Source: Aspidapion aeneum (lineage: Eukaryota; Arthropoda; Insecta; Coleoptera; Brentidae). From it: DNA of 64,000 bases. Both the position numbers and the translations under genes were made by a program. This document shows positions 11,950 to 23,222 of the stretch, piece by piece. The notes under the pieces are model-generated. The model was not told where the DNA came from. It ran no database searches and saw only the letters and a list, made by a program, of their open reading frames with translations. The stretch's first letter is position 1; each line of letters opens with the position of its first letter. Location of the stretch: NCBI GenBank assembly GCA_963576565.1, contig OY755042.1:4454112-4518111 (forward strand), given 5' to 3'.

Positions 11950-13016
11950 AGGTACTTATTTGAATAAAGCCAGGCAGTAAAACAGCCAAGCAGTATTTTG
12001 ACAGTTTTACACTGGAAGATGACAGTCGATCTTTCAAAATAAGGCGTTGGTTTACGATAAGAACCAAAATAAATACTACCGTCTTTAATTAAAGATAAAT
12101 AAACGACTTATTTTTAAATTCGACTTTGTAATATCAATTTTGAAAGTTCAACTGACAGCCTACAATGTAAATCTATCAAAATACTGTCAGGAATGTGACT
12201 GTGCCACTGTACGAAACCATCTTGAAAAAGCGACAAACACAATTATGGTTCTGTTGAGATAAGAAAGTGGTTCCGCCTCCCTCCAAAATGGAAAATATTT
12301 GGTTGCCGCCTACCACACAGCAGATGGTTAATGCGAGAAAAACTATTAAAAAGTCTAGAGTGGGAGTCGTAATGGTTAAGCGTGGGGATACAGCAAGTAG
12401 CGAAAGGGTTTTCCCTTCAAAGTGATTCGACATGGAAAAACTGTGAGATAAGAAAAAGTTGTCTATAAAATGTATTTTATCTCTGTTTTTGTTTAGCTTA
12501 TCTTGTTTAGCTCATTAGCTAGAATGTAAAGTAAATTTTAGGATTATCAGCAACGCCACTGACTTGGTTCCTCCAAGCTCTTCAAAGAGGGGATAATGGA
12601 TTATTTAGGTCCAACCTACCGTTTATAAAAACCCAAACTTAGAGGAGACAAGTCGGTAGTCACATTCTAAGTTTTGTTAAATTAAACTAAAACCTCTGAA
12701 ATTCATTGTCAGTAAAGAAACATAAGATTTTTATATATAAATAATATTTTTCAGTTTGTTATTATGGTAAGTTAAAGTTTCTATTTTAATATTTTCGGTC
12801 TTCTTCATTTTGTAGGTCATAAGAAAAGTCTTGTAACAATTTTGTAAATTGAGTTTTATTTTGTATTCATTAAAGTTTGTAACGTTTTTAAAACTGTTTT
12901 ATATTTATTTTATTCACTACGGTACCCTCGTTTAAGGGTTCGATTTAAAATAAAATCGTACCCGACAATACTGCCTGACAATTACCGCCTGGCATTATTC
13001 CAATAAGTTTCTATTA
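11950..13016. mobile_element. GCCAGGCAG-type MITE, split by a solo LTR
   Basis: The left part (11950-12184) contains AATAAAGCCAGGCAGTAA, and the right part (12972-13016) contains the complement-like ATTACCGCCTGGCATTATT. These match the terminal inverted repeats of the intact copy at 40749-41004. The two parts are separated by the LTR at 12185-12967, so the MITE is older. A third relative lies at 45905-46335. Confidence 0.75.
12185..12967 (+). mobile_element. solo LTR, copy 2 (TG...CA, ATAC duplication)
   Basis: This 783-bp block begins TGTCAGG and ends CCCGACA. It is flanked by ATAC at 12181-12184 and 12968-12971, and matches 8018-8797 along its length apart from small indels. The TATA box is at about 12622. 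It sits in a different host element (a MITE) from copy 1 but at the same tetranucleotide. The two are therefore independent insertions with a target preference, not the two ends of one provirus. Confidence 0.8.
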
Positions 13017-13051
13017 TTTTAGGAAAATAACTTTAAAATGCGCAATCAAAT

Positions 13052-14816
13052 GTGAGAAGAATGATAAGTGATAAGAAAAATCAATCGTGGATGCAAAAGT
13101 GTCAGAAAATAGATTCTTACTTGGGAGGTAGGAGAAGTACCGAAAGCTGGAAAACTATAAGATCGATCAAAAAAGAAACATGCAGAGATATTATTTCACC
13201 AATACCAGACAAAAAATGGGATGAGCATTTTAAAAAACTTTTAACTGAAGATAGAGCAGAATTCAAGGAAGACGAAAGAGACAATATCATTAGAACGATG
13301 GGATCTCCAGTACCCCTCACAATCTCTGAGGTCAAAAACGTGTGCACAACCTTAAAAAGCGGTAAGTCTGCCGGACCCGGAAATACCCCAGCTGAACTTA
13401 TTAAATATGGCACTGAAGAACTGTTTTGGAGATTACGGAATCTTTTCCAAAAATATTTAAATGGAACTGTAGTACCAACTGAGTGGAAAACGTCATATAT
13501 ATCCACAATACACAAAAAAGGAAGGAAAGATATATGTGACAATTATAGAGGTATATCTGTAACTAGTACGCTAAGCAGAATATATGGCAAAATAATAAGA
13601 AATAAAGTGGAGAGCGAATATAAAGATATGGAGGCAGAAGAACAAGCCGGTTTCAAGGCGGGTAGATCGACTTCAGATCATCTCTTTTGTATAACCCAAG
13701 TTATTGAAAAGAAAATGGCATACGGACAAGAGCTGCATCTGCTTTACGTAGATTTGCAGAATGCATATGATAGTATACCACTAAATCTGCTTTGGAAAGC
13801 GTTGGAAAACACAAACATAAGCGTACAACTAATTAAGGCCATCCAAGAGTTATACCGCAATAGTAAGGCAAAAGTTAAAATAAAAGCAAAACTAACCAAA
13901 GGCTTTCAAGTAAATAAAGGTCTTAAACAAGGTTGCTGTATCTCGCCTACGCTCTTCAAGATATATTTGGACCAAGTCCTTAAAGTCTGGAAGAGAAAAT
14001 GCCAAAACATGGGTATTCCGTTGGATGAAACCACCTTGTATACTTTATGTTTCGCCGATGATCAGATAGTGGTGGCTATATATATAGATTATGACGACCT
14101 CGAATATATGACACGAAAACTAATCGAAGAGTACAATAAGTGGGGACTAGAGGTTAATATCAATAAGACAGAGTATATGTGTATTGGTGGAACGAAACAG
14201 GATCTAATCTTAAATACTGGGCAGCGAATTCAGTCCTGTGGTGAGTATAAATACTTAGGTCTAAAAATTACAGCTGACGGAACACTAGACAAAGCTATAA
14301 AAGATAGAAACGTACAAGGAAGAAAAGCAATAACTTTATTAAATGGAATAATTTGGGACCAAATTATATCAAAACATAACAAAAAGCTTATATATAACAC
14401 CATTGTAAAAAGTATTATTACATACGGCTCAGAAGTATGGCCAATCAAAGATAGAACAGAAAAAATGCTTTCCGCTACGGAGATGGACTATTGGAGATGA
14501 GCAGCAGGGAAATAAAAAAAAAAGAGTTACAAATCAAAGAATAAGAGAAATTATGACAGTGGGTGAACGTACCTTAGTGGATGATGTAAAAACAAAACAA
14601 CTGGTGTGGTACGGACATGTACAAAGAATGGAGGATGGAAGACTACCTAAACAAATATTACAATGGAAACCAACTGGCCGAAGAAAACGAGGAAGGCCAA
14701 GGAAAAGCTGGAGAGAAGGAATAGACAGTGAAATAAGAATAAGAGGCCTAGATGATGAATTATGGGCAAACAGAAACGAGTGGAGATTGGGTATCGGAAG
14801 ACGTAGAACGTTGTGA
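13052..14816 (+). pseudogene. RTE reverse transcriptase (broken near its C-terminus)
   Basis: A 482-codon frame covers the reverse transcriptase: palm motif 1 YVDLQNAYDSI (Asp near residue 230), GLKQGCCISPTLF, and the catalytic CFADDQIV (near residue 345), followed by thumb residues KYLGLKITADGTLD. A TGA after MDYWR (14500) and a small insertion in an A-run at about 14510-14522 shift the frame. The tail continues at 14553-14816 with LVWYGHVQRMEDGRLPKQIL and GRRKRGRPRKSW. In copy 2 (40085-40130) the same stretch reads through, so copy 1 is recently disabled. The enzyme would copy its RNA at a nicked target; no endonuclease domain is present here. Confidence 0.9.
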
Positions 14817-14821
14817 AACCG

Positions 14822-14824
<3 letters not shown>

Positions 14825-14882
<58 letters not shown>
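14825..14882. repeat. (TA)n 3' tail of the RTE copy
   Basis: A run of about 28 TA units directly after GAAACCGATAAA. It probably grew from the short ATATAT tail seen at the end of copy 2 (40430-40438). Confidence 0.95.
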
Positions 14883-14886
<4 letters not shown>

Positions 14887-14925
14887 TTTAAAATAATTTA
14901 AAAAAAAAGTCTTGTTGCAACTTAC

Positions 14926-15128
14926 GTGTCTCATTGGTGCAGGTGGAGGCGGCCCTCTACTTCTATTATCACTGGGCGTTGCCATCTGCTTTTTTAATTC
15001 GTTCTGTATACTAGTGAAATTCTTCGAGGGAGCCGGTGATTTGGGCATTTTGGCAACATTGTTCGTTTGTAGTTGAGGTCTGGGAGTAGTGGGTGCACTA
15101 CCGTTGACATTAGTATTTGTGGAAGCAC
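14926..15128 (-). CDS. Vrp1: verprolin / WASP-interacting protein, exon 3
   Basis: Minus-strand exon of 203 nt from acceptor TTTCCAG|GTGCTT (15128) to donor CAC|GTAAGT (14926/14925). It begins with GT, which completes the Gly codon begun in exon 2, and ends in phase 0. It encodes 67 residues: a Thr/Pro-rich start, KMPKSPAPSKNFTSIQNELK, then RGPPPPAPMRH, a polyproline stretch suited to profilin or SH3 binding. The polyproline type and its position after the GMPKLRPTG motif match WIP/verprolin order. The RTE copy ends only about 43 bp beyond the donor, so a retrotransposon sits almost against this exon. Confidence 0.88.
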
Positions 15129-15565
15129 CTGGAAATGTTTTATTAAGGTTAGGAAATAAAATCCTGTACAGGGTGGTGTTTCAAATTCGGTTTTGGAGAG
15201 TTTTAGGTTGTTTCTAGGGGAGAAAGTGAAAAACTGACCTCTACTTTCGAGGCTCGATTTCCAAGAGACAATTAAATGTAATTAAAAAAAAATAAATAAA
15301 AAAAAACCCACCTGCTAAATCTACTTGTACCTACTAGTCGCACTCGCAACTTTTAGTTTTGATGACCAAAGCGCACTTATACAGGTTTGTATTTTCATGA
15401 ATTAGGTTACTTTGGTAATTTTGTACCCAACTACGACTAGTAGTAGATTTAGCAATTGGGTGTTTTTTTTTTAATTAAAAATGTTTTTATTTCCTTTTTA
15501 TTTATTTAACTTTTAGGTTTTATTCTTATTCACATTACCATTCATTTAGCGTTACTCCAGAAGTA
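15129..15565. repeat. intron sequence with a small foldback (about 15277-15480)
   Basis: At about 15168 a TACAGGGTGGTGTTTC end is followed by sequence resembling the arm at 15600-15660. It looks like a solo end of the foldback family that follows. At 15277-15480 the blocks ACCCACCTGCTAAATCTACT and ACTAGTCG recur inverted as AGATTTAGCAATTGGGTG and CGACTAGT, forming a ~200-bp MITE-like hairpin. Confidence 0.6.
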
Positions 15566-16818
15566 CAGGGTGTCCCAAATTGGGCACTTTTAGGGGGTTT
15601 AAGGTACTTCTAAGGGAGACAGAGAAAAACTGACCACGCATTACGAGGCTCAAATTTCAAGAGAAGACTTATAGTGAAAACCGCATTTTGAAATATTGTC
15701 TCGTCTTTGAGCTACGGGAGCTTTTTGAAAAGTCTGCATTTTGGAAGGGGGTCTATAACTTCGTTATTAATCGAAATTTTGATTTGGAGTAAATTGCAGT
15801 TTTATAGACTTTGTAACGAGGAATTCACCCGTTAAATTAAATTTTAACTGTCACTTTGAGTTTTTGAGATATGACATAAAGTTGCATTTTTTCTTATGGA
15901 ATGGCCCATGTTTTAATTAATTTTCGAATTTTTCATTGAATTCTTTTCAAAATGATGTATCATATATCATAGTTTGATTGTGCGGTTTCGGAGATAATTA
16001 AAGTTTTTTATTTTTGTCTAGTGTGCGTTGAATGACGTCATGCGCCATTGACGTGAAAGCCTTGCGGTCAAATCCTACTTCAATGCTCCTATGGTTTTGT
16101 TGTCTTATACTATGCAAATCAAGCTGGCCTTGCGCCTTGGCGTTTTGTCATTGTTTTCAATTGTTTAAACAATTTGACATTACGCTTTTATATGAAATTA
16201 TTTTGCACAAAATCGTTTTAATTTTATTTTGAAATACGTATCATTTTTGTTACTTTTTATAACTAGGCTTTGAGGGCCGTCAGCTGAATTATAATTTTTC
16301 CAAACCAGGCTTACTATATTTTTGACTGTGTAAAATAATAAAAATACTGGAGTGCCTTGACCTTCCTCAGCAAGAAATCATAGCGCATTAGAAATAAGTG
16401 AAAAAGCTGAATATCTCCTAAACTGCTCAATCAAACTATGACATATGATACATCATTTTGAAAAGAATTCAATGACGAATTCGAAAATTAATTAAATCAT
16501 GTCATGTCATATCTCAAAAACTAAAAGTGACAGTGAAAATTTAATTTAGCGGGTGAATTCCTCGTGACAAAGTCTATAAAATTGCAATTTACTCTAAATC
16601 CAAATTTCCATTAATAACGAAGTTATCGACCCCCTTCCAACATGCAGACTTTTCAAAAATCCCCCGTAGCTCAAAGAGGAGACGATATTTCGAAATGCGG
16701 TTTTCACTATAAGTCTTCTCTTGAAATTTGAGCCTCGCAATGCGGGGTCAGTTTTTCTCTGTCTCCCCTAGAAGTACCTTAAACCCCCTAAAAGTGCCCA
16801 ATTTGGGACACCCTGTAC
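15566..16818. mobile_element. foldback element with ~330-bp inverted arms, ACAGGGTGTCCC ends
   Basis: The left arm starts TACAGGGTGTCCCAAATTGG and the right arm ends with its complement at about 16818. The arms match over at least 330 bp (for example AAGTACC, CAAATTTCAAGAGAAGACTT, ACCCGTTAAATTAAATTTT-like). The interior (15900-16430) has no recognisable transposase frame. TA-flanked ACAGGGTG ends suggest a non-autonomous Tc1/mariner-type long-TIR element. Confidence 0.82.
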
Positions 16819-17884
16819 GTGTAGATTTTCTACGAACGCGAACAGTGTTACCTTCTATTAAGTGAAGGTGGGGGAGGAGAGAGGGAGGACGGAACCAGTA
16901 AAATGGTGTTGAAAAAAATCTTAAAGCGTGTACAGAAAGAATTTTTGAAATCGCTCTATATTGGTGGAAGTTATAGCTACAACTATTACTAATAAGGAGG
17001 GCGGGGAGGACGGAGGGAGAGGGAGTAGGAAACTAGTAGAATGGTGTTGGAAAAAAAGTCCTACAGTGTGTCCAGAAAGTTGGGTAAAATTTTATTAGTA
17101 TTTTGGAGTAATTTAGTTTTTAAGGTAAATTATAGTGCCTTTTTTGTTTTTATTTTATTTTAATTAAATTGCTCAGTTAAGAGCTTGGAATACCAGGCTC
17201 TGCTGTTCGCACGGCGAATTTCCCCCACTTGGGAGGCCTGCAAGTGAACTGCAGTGCCGCACGTGGTCGACAGACGCGATCGATTGACCGATGATAAAAG
17301 GTAACTTTAAAAAACATAAAAAACTTCGTGAATTTACAGTCCATATTTTTCTTTATAAAAAGTGCCTAAACGATACATCATTTTTCTCGTAATTAACGAG
17401 TCCGTTGCGGTACAATCATAAAACGTGCTAACCTAAGACAAAGACTGTTGCCCTAAGTATCGCGGTAACTTTATTTTTGTTAAAAACGAAATTTTTAATC
17501 AATGTGTAAAAACTTCAATACTATAGCTATATTTAAAAAACCATTCTTTTTTTTTCTGCTAAAACCAGTGTATATCCTAAAATTTGGAATATTACCTAAA
17601 AACAATGCTGCTACTTTAGCTTGGATAATGTTTTGTGAATTTGAAACAATAAACCATGGAGGATTTGACATAACTTATGTAAATATAAACAAACCCTTTT
17701 AGAACAATGACATGGCAGAGGAGAAACAATAAACTACAGTTCATACATTCATCGCCGCGCCAGTTTATTAGAATGAATCGACCACAATTATTATCCATTT
17801 CACTTTGTAACACATTTCCATTTATATGACGTCATAGCTTAGCCGTGACGTAGGCAACCTGTTTCTATTATGCTGAACACATTT
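16819..17884. other. intron sequence with purine-rich short tandem duplication
   Basis: GGGGGAGGAGAGAGGGAGGA (16869) and GGAGGACGGAGGGAGAGGGA (about 17000) head two diverged ~140-bp tandem copies, each followed by ATGGTGTTG.AAAAAA and TGT.CAGAAAG. The rest is AT-rich with no supported gene. Confidence 0.5.
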
Positions 17885-18367
17885 TTACCTTCCTAGCCCG
17901 CGCAGCAATGGCTAGAGAAGGTATTATTTTCAAATTTTTTTATGAGATATCGCCGAAAATGTGCCGAATGTGTTATTTGGGTGTATTTTGACCTATCTTA
18001 GCAATATCGTCGTGATGTCTGTCTGTATGTGTGTCTGTCCTTAACACAATAGCTCCTAAACCGCTAAATCGATTTTTATAAAATGTTCAGGTAAAATAGT
18101 GTTCGACACAATAACGAGCTGATTAGATTTTGGCCAAAATCCATTAATGTTAATGACAGTTTTTTGACAATTAAACATTTTTCAAAATGATAACTTTTTA
18201 ACGGGGTACCAGATCAATCTGCGGTTTTCGGAATATGGTAGACTGCATTTTCCTTAATAATTTGCAGGAGCATTAGTTTCTGAGATATTTATAAAAAACA
18301 GTTTTCAGAGCTGATATATCATGGCTTCACTAGACGTGTGCTAATAGACTAGCTAGTAAGGTATCAG
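17885..18367 (+). mobile_element. family B repeat, copy 2
   Basis: The most complete copy, running ACCTTCCTAGCCCGCGCAGC to CTAGCTAGTAAGGTATCAG. It contains AATATCGTCGTGATGTCTGT, TAGCTCCTAAACCGCTAAAT, AATCCATTAATGTTAATGAC and TGCGGTTTTCGGAATATGGT. The ends are inverted ACCTTCCTAGC-type repeats. No coding capacity. Confidence 0.82.
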
Positions 18368-18442
18368 TATGAGTGTAATGTCTGTGTTCTTATATTTTTG
18401 GTTGACATTCGACTGCCACAAAAAAAAATAGAATCTTACAAT

Positions 18443-19162
18443 AGTAGTTTACCTAACTAGTGCGAAAAGTGCCTCTTTTCCGCACGCAATTGCAGATGGC
18501 CAAACGACGCGATAGCGGAGTTTGGCCAGCAATCAAGTGCGGAAAAGGCACTTTACGCACGAGTTAGGTACACTATTTTTTCTATAAGCGTGAGGAAAAA
18601 ACTAAAAATGAATCAGAAAATTATTTATATTCAAAACGTTTTAATCAAATCAATTATTATTATTCACATTCTAGCGGCTTCTAGAACTGACTGGGGTAGA
18701 TCTTCGTCCGAAGAATCCATTGAAAATCAGATTTTTTTGTTTGAAAAATTCAAAAGACGCTTGTATCTGCAAAATTAGCTTTGTTTTGACAGTTTGTTTG
18801 TACTTTGTTGCTATGGTGATTTAAGATGCCAAATCTAAAACCACTAGTGTTCATTGTTGTTTGACATTGACAATGACGATATTTATACCGGGGAGGTTTA
18901 AAACTTATAATTTGAACCTATTTTACTGAAAACTTTATTTTATCGAAAATATTGAAAATATAGCAGAATTTTAGTCAATTTGAATATTTTTAGGATATTT
19001 CGTGTGCTAGGAAAGATACAAATGTATTTTGAACGGTCTAAATGTTATAGAACACCTCAAAATCGTAACAAATTTACTTTTCCGCACTAGTGCGGAAAAG
19101 TGGCATTTTCCACACTAAAATACGTGCGGAAAAGTGGACTTTTCCGCACGCTTATAGAAAAA
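18443..19162 (-). mobile_element. family C repeat (AGTGCGGAAAAG palindromes), copy 1
   Basis: The ~720-bp unit is bounded by clusters of AGTGCGGAAAAGTGC / CACTTTTCCGCACT palindromes and by TTTCTATAAGCGTG. It occurs again in opposite orientation at 35369-36080, nearly identical through the interior, and in an expanded form at 25727-27190. A fragment reading GCCAAACGACGCGATAGCGG pairs with its own inverted form. No transposase frame was found, so it is a non-autonomous element of unknown class. Confidence 0.8.
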
Positions 19163-19429
19163 AGTATTTACCTAAAGGTGTCAACCAAATATCTTAGAGC
19201 ATAAATAAATCGTTCAAAAAATCGAAAAGTGAAGCAATCATAGCTTGTTTTCAGTGCGCTACGATATTTGTTGTTTAATTACATTTTGCGGTGTTTTACG
19301 TAAAATTGTGTAAAAAAAATCACGTAAAACATGTGCCGTTTGTCGAACAATTTCCGGGAGAAGTAAGGAAGTGCCACTCCATAGGTAAGTCCTTGTATTT
19401 TTCTTTATAATTTGATAATAAAGTTAAGA
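19163..19429. other. intron sequence
   Basis: No feature recognised between family C copy 1 and the non-LTR fragment. Confidence 0.4.
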
Positions 19430-20480
19430 CTGGTATATAGAATAGAATCGAAAAACTTTTATTTCAAAAATATGTCCCTTTACATACATTTTATAAAAAA
19501 CATATAAAGAAATTTCGTCAAAAAGAAGAGTGAAGCTACTCTCTCGCATCCCTCCCAGCTCCAGTGTCCCCAAGCAATTCAATGGGATCCAGGAACTAAG
19601 TGTAAAACGAGACAGTAACTTCATACATGGTAAATAAACAAATTCTTACATATTTAGATAATCCTGGAAACCATAAGGCTTCAAATTAACTAAAAGCATT
19701 TTCAAACTATTTTTATAAGCGGTTTTTGCACTTTTCTGTATTACACTGTTAGTTAACTTATTGTAAAACTTTATACACATGCAATAAAGGCTTTTTTCAG
19801 TGAGTATCAATCTATGTCTTGCAAAACTAAGGTGCTGGGTTCCAGTTTGGTATTTAGGATAATCGCCTAAGCCAATAAAATGATCTTGGTTTTTAAAGGC
19901 AAATATTAGTTATTCATAGATGTAAATGCCATAGTCAGTCAGTAGATTTTGTGCTTTGAAAACTCCTCTGCAACTATCATTGTATTTCATTTTATTCATT
20001 ACTCGAATAATTCTTTTTTGTTGTACAAAGACTTGCTGGATGTCAGAGTTAGCATATCTTATTAAGGACTTAAAACTGGCAAAATACAGAATTCTAACCG
20101 ATGGAACGTTCATACATCTACTCACTGTGAGCATAATTGCCCAATATCCAGTTTAGGACTTCGTCTATTTGTATGCCTAAGAATTTTGTCTATATCCCAT
20201 TGTAATATGTTTATGCTCTTAGGAGTGGCAATTCCCTGTTGTTTAGATCTAAAAAACACAGTATTGGTTTTGTCTTTATTGAGTATAAGTTTATTGCTGG
20301 AAAACCATTTGTTTACTTTCTCAAAGCAAATTGATCCAGATTCGGAGAGCTCTGCAAGGTCTTTTCCTGGAGTGATGATGTTTGTCATCCATGAAGTTTA
20401 CTATGAGACATTCTGGGTTGTTTAGACTGGCTAGATCGTTTAGAAATATGATAAGTAAGAAAGGCCTTGAAATACTCCCC
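19430..20480 (-). pseudogene. jockey-like non-LTR reverse transcriptase, 3' fragment, frameshifted
   Basis: Read on the minus strand, the pieces line up in order. GPFLLIIFLNDLASLNNPE and NFMDD (20390-20480) correspond to the LGPLLF..INDL and YADD region. DTNIITPGKDLAEL and KVNKWFSSNKLILNKDKTN follow (20122-20388). SVRILYFASFKSLIRYANSD and VQQKRIIRVMNKMKYNDSCR are at 19910-20134, and TGTQHLSFARHRLILTEKSL with KFYNKLTNS at about 19650-19870. Several frameshifts and stops separate them. This is the fingers-to-C-terminus half of a CR1/jockey-type element; the 3' flank runs to about 19430. Confidence 0.85.
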
Positions 20481-20775
20481 ATTGAAAACTACAAATTTGA
20501 TAAATTTTCACCTGATCAACTAGTTTTTAGCCAAAAAAAATAGACATAGCCTTAAATTTTTGACAATAATTATCCAATATGTAGTGACATAACGTAATAT
20601 ATTCCAAACCCACCAAAAATCACGCATGCGTAGTTACCGAAAACATGTCTACCCGAAAAAGGAAAATTAAGTATCGCGTGTGAGAATGCATGCAGGGCTC
20701 TCAACAGATAAACAGGAAAATAATATGAAAAATATGAATTTTTTTAATAAAAACATGAAAAATATGAAATTAAGA

Positions 20776-21537
20776 AAAAATACTCTGCCAATATATGGGC
20801 CCCTAAGCTCACACTAGGTACTATAGTTATAGTGTACGTGTGAGCTAATATAACTAAAAACTGAAATATATCTTATTCAACTCCTAAATTACCTTTTGTT
20901 TGATACCACACAAGCCATGTTTTGACTTAAACTCAAATTTTTGAAATCTACCCCCACCCTTAAAAAAAAACAAAAACTATAATGTATTTTGTTAAACTCC
21001 GGACTCAATTACCTTTCGTTTGATATCACACACGCCATATTTTCACTTAAACTCTAATTTTTAAAATATACCCCCACCTTTTTTTTTTAAATAAATTAAA
21101 ATTTATTTTGTTTAACTGCAGACTCAATTACCTTTCGTTTAATATCACATACGCCATATCTTCACATAAACTCTAATTTTTGAAATCAACCCCCACCCTT
21201 TTATTTGGTTTGTGTTCGGTGGATTTTGTTCATTTTTAAATGGGACCATCTCGACCCAAGACCCAGCCTAGGACCAAATTTCATTAAAATCGGCCAAGCG
21301 GTTTTTGAGTTATGCGCGTTGGTCGTTACAGACAGACATACAGACACACAGACAGACAGACAGACAGACATACAGACAGACAGACAGACAGACAGACGGC
21401 GCAACAAAAAAGTTTCAAAATCATCTGAAACGCAAAGATATATAAAAAAATTTGAAATCGGAGCAACTTTTTTTTTCTCGAAAAAATTAGGATCACCATA
21501 GCTCACACTACTATACTATAGTATATGTGTGAGCTAA
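20776..21537 (-). mobile_element. family A element, copy 2
   Basis: Reverse orientation. It runs from the GCCAATATATGGGCCCCTAA end through three ~110-bp tandem units to the GGATCACCATAGCTCACACT hairpin end. The tetranucleotide region is only about 60 bp (21330-21400). The order of blocks is identical to 2434-3619. Confidence 0.88.
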
Positions 21538-21651
21538 AATATGAAGGAAATACGAATAAAAATTAGGTTTTTTTTGGTTCCCTACCAAATGGCCGGTTAA
21601 GCTAAACCCAACTTTTTTTTTAGGAAAATACATTTACTAAGCAAAACTATA

Positions 21652-21960
21652 TACAGTATGTCCCCCTAAGTATATGGAAAACTTTTTTATTATTAATTTT
21701 AGGAAAAAAAGTTATTCTTCATAAAAAGTTCTGCATTGTCTAAAACCTAGAATACAGTCATCAAATATCAAATTTTTTTAGTGGTATACGAGGTTGGTCA
21801 AAAAATATGAGTTTTTTTAAAGAGTAAAGTACATTTAAATTTGACAATATCGAAAAATGTTACTAAAAAAAGTTGATCAGAATTAAAAATGACGTTTAAA
21901 TATGCAAGTACATCCATTTAGATTAAAACTTTTTTAATCTAAATAAAATTTTATTTTTTA
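21652..21960. repeat. fragment related to the 32091-32637 element
   Basis: TACAGTATGTCCCCCTAAGT, TATGGAAAACTTTTT and AAAAGTTGATCAG recur in the element at 32091-32637 in the same relative order or inverted. Only one terminal repeat is present here. Confidence 0.6.
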
Positions 21961-21966
21961 CTACTA

Positions 21967-22903
21967 CAGTGAAGTCCGGATATAACGAACCTCAAAAATG
22001 AACTAAATACGGTTCGTTATATCCGAGGTTCATTATAAACAGTAATAAATAAATTAAGATTAAGAAAACTAAAAATATTACAAAAAATACTATAAATTTT
22101 TATATTTTTAAAAAAAGGCAGAAAACATACGAATAAAGACGTTTATTATTATTGTTATACATAGGAATATGTAAAGTACATAATATGGTGGTATGTAATA
22201 CATACATAAAAGAAGCCTAAATCTTTTTTTTTATTATTATGAAATCCATAATTTTTGTTTGTACATTTCTACTTGAAAAATATTATCTGTTTATATAGCT
22301 TTCAAGGTTACAAAATGATGCCCATATTTTATCAGAAACTTGGCGTGATTCCAAAAAATTTTCCGAAATTTTGTTTTCCATTTCACGAATCGTTGGAACA
22401 TAAACCTTAGTGACTGAATTATCTTGAACAGGATCATCATTATCTTCCTAATTATCACTTGAAGCCATGTTTGAGGTTACGGAGGGATTATAATTTGCTC
22501 ATCAGTCAACGTTTCTCTTACTACAATGTCTTTATCAATAGTCACATAATCGTTAAAATCGAAGTCACACATTTTTCTCTTAGCTTGTTCTTCTACTAAA
22601 TCAAGCATATCATTATCGAATTAATACTCGTAATCATATTCTGTCCATTCGTGTCGTTGCCGTATCGTCTAGTGTGAAAACGCCCATTGTCTGCTTATAT
22701 AAAGTACGTTTTAAAAGAAAAATACATAGTCGAGATTATTAAAATTAGGTTGGCTATATTCGGAAGTTCGCTATAAGCGGGATCGTTATAACCAGTAAGA
22801 CAATACATGAGTATTTATGGATGACTTTTCGTATGAAGAAAAAAGGTTCGTATTAACCAGAAGTTCGCTGTAAACGGGTTCGTTATAAGCGGACTTCACT
22901 GTA
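21967..22903 (-). pseudogene. pogo/Tigger-type (Tc1/mariner) transposon remnant
   Basis: The terminal inverted repeats CAGTGAAGTCCGGATATAAC (left) and ATAAGCGGACTTCACTG (right) are flanked by TA duplications (21965-21966, 22904-22905). Minus-strand fragments such as DYVTIDKDIVVRETLTDEQ (about 22490-22560) and acidic stretches look like the C-terminus of a CENP-B/Tigger-like transposase. No DDE core remains. At 937 bp it is an internally deleted copy. ACGAA-rich repeats near both ends are typical of this group. Confidence 0.75.
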
Positions 22904-22942
22904 TATACATTTTCATAAAATATGAAGGTGCTGAGAGCCCTG

Positions 22943-23222
22943 TGCATAGGTATGCATTGTATTTATGCTTTAAGGTATTTGGTTTTAACAAATTTATTAT
23001 CATAAAAGTTTTGGAATTTTGTCGAGAAATATCCCATTTTTTCAAATTACCGCTAAAAAACAGCTTATTTCTCGACGACCAAGGCTTGTATTATTTGTTG
23101 GAGTCAGTAACTTACCCTAGAGCGCATATAATAAATACATGCTAAGCTTAACAAATTAACTAAACAGTTGTATTTGTGAAAGAAGGAATGGTTGTGTGTG
23201 CAGAAATAATAATTATTATTAC
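22943..23222. other. intron sequence
   Basis: No element recognised next to exon 2. Confidence 0.4.

Larger units (their letters stand above)
13017..14882 (+). mobile_element. RTE-type non-LTR retrotransposon, copy 1 (5'-truncated)
   Basis: It comprises the reverse transcriptase region 13052-14816, a very short 3' untranslated part (GAAACCGATAAA) and a (TA)n tail at about 14825-14882. Tiny 3' ends with simple repeats are typical of RTE elements. The endonuclease half upstream is missing. The exact 5' border near 13017-13050 and the target duplication could not be fixed. Confidence 0.82.
20693..22942. mobile_element. candidate hAT-type element holding three nested insertions
   Basis: The inverted ends CAGGGCTCTCA (20693) and TGAGAGCCCTG (to 22942) enclose stretches rich in ATGAAAAATATGAA. 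Inside lie family A copy 2 (20776-21537), an ACAGTATGTC-type fragment (about 21652-21960) and a pogo/Tigger remnant (21967-22903). No convincing 8-bp target duplication was found (AATGCATG left, TGCATAGG right), so the outer element is less certain than its contents. Confidence 0.5.

Noticed and set aside
12176..12433. Minus-strand 85-codon frame in solo LTR copy 2
   Set aside because: It lies wholly within the LTR, antisense to its promoter, and has no domain character.
8018..12967. The two LTR copies as 5' and 3' LTRs of one retrotransposon
   Set aside because: Each has its own ATAC duplication and each interrupts a different repeat (RTE fragment, MITE). The sequence between them contains a verprolin exon and other repeats, not gag-pol.
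14821..14882. (TA)n tract as a regulatory or origin-like element
   Set aside because: It is the expected simple-repeat tail of the RTE copy.
14647..15048. 133-codon minus frame
   Set aside because: It fuses antisense RTE sequence, the (TA)n tail and the real verprolin exon 3 by reading through the donor; only the exon part is meaningful.
20693..22942. 8-bp target duplication for the outer CAGGGCTCTCA element
   Set aside because: The flanks AATGCATG and TGCATAGG do not align as a direct duplication; the shared TGCA is too short.
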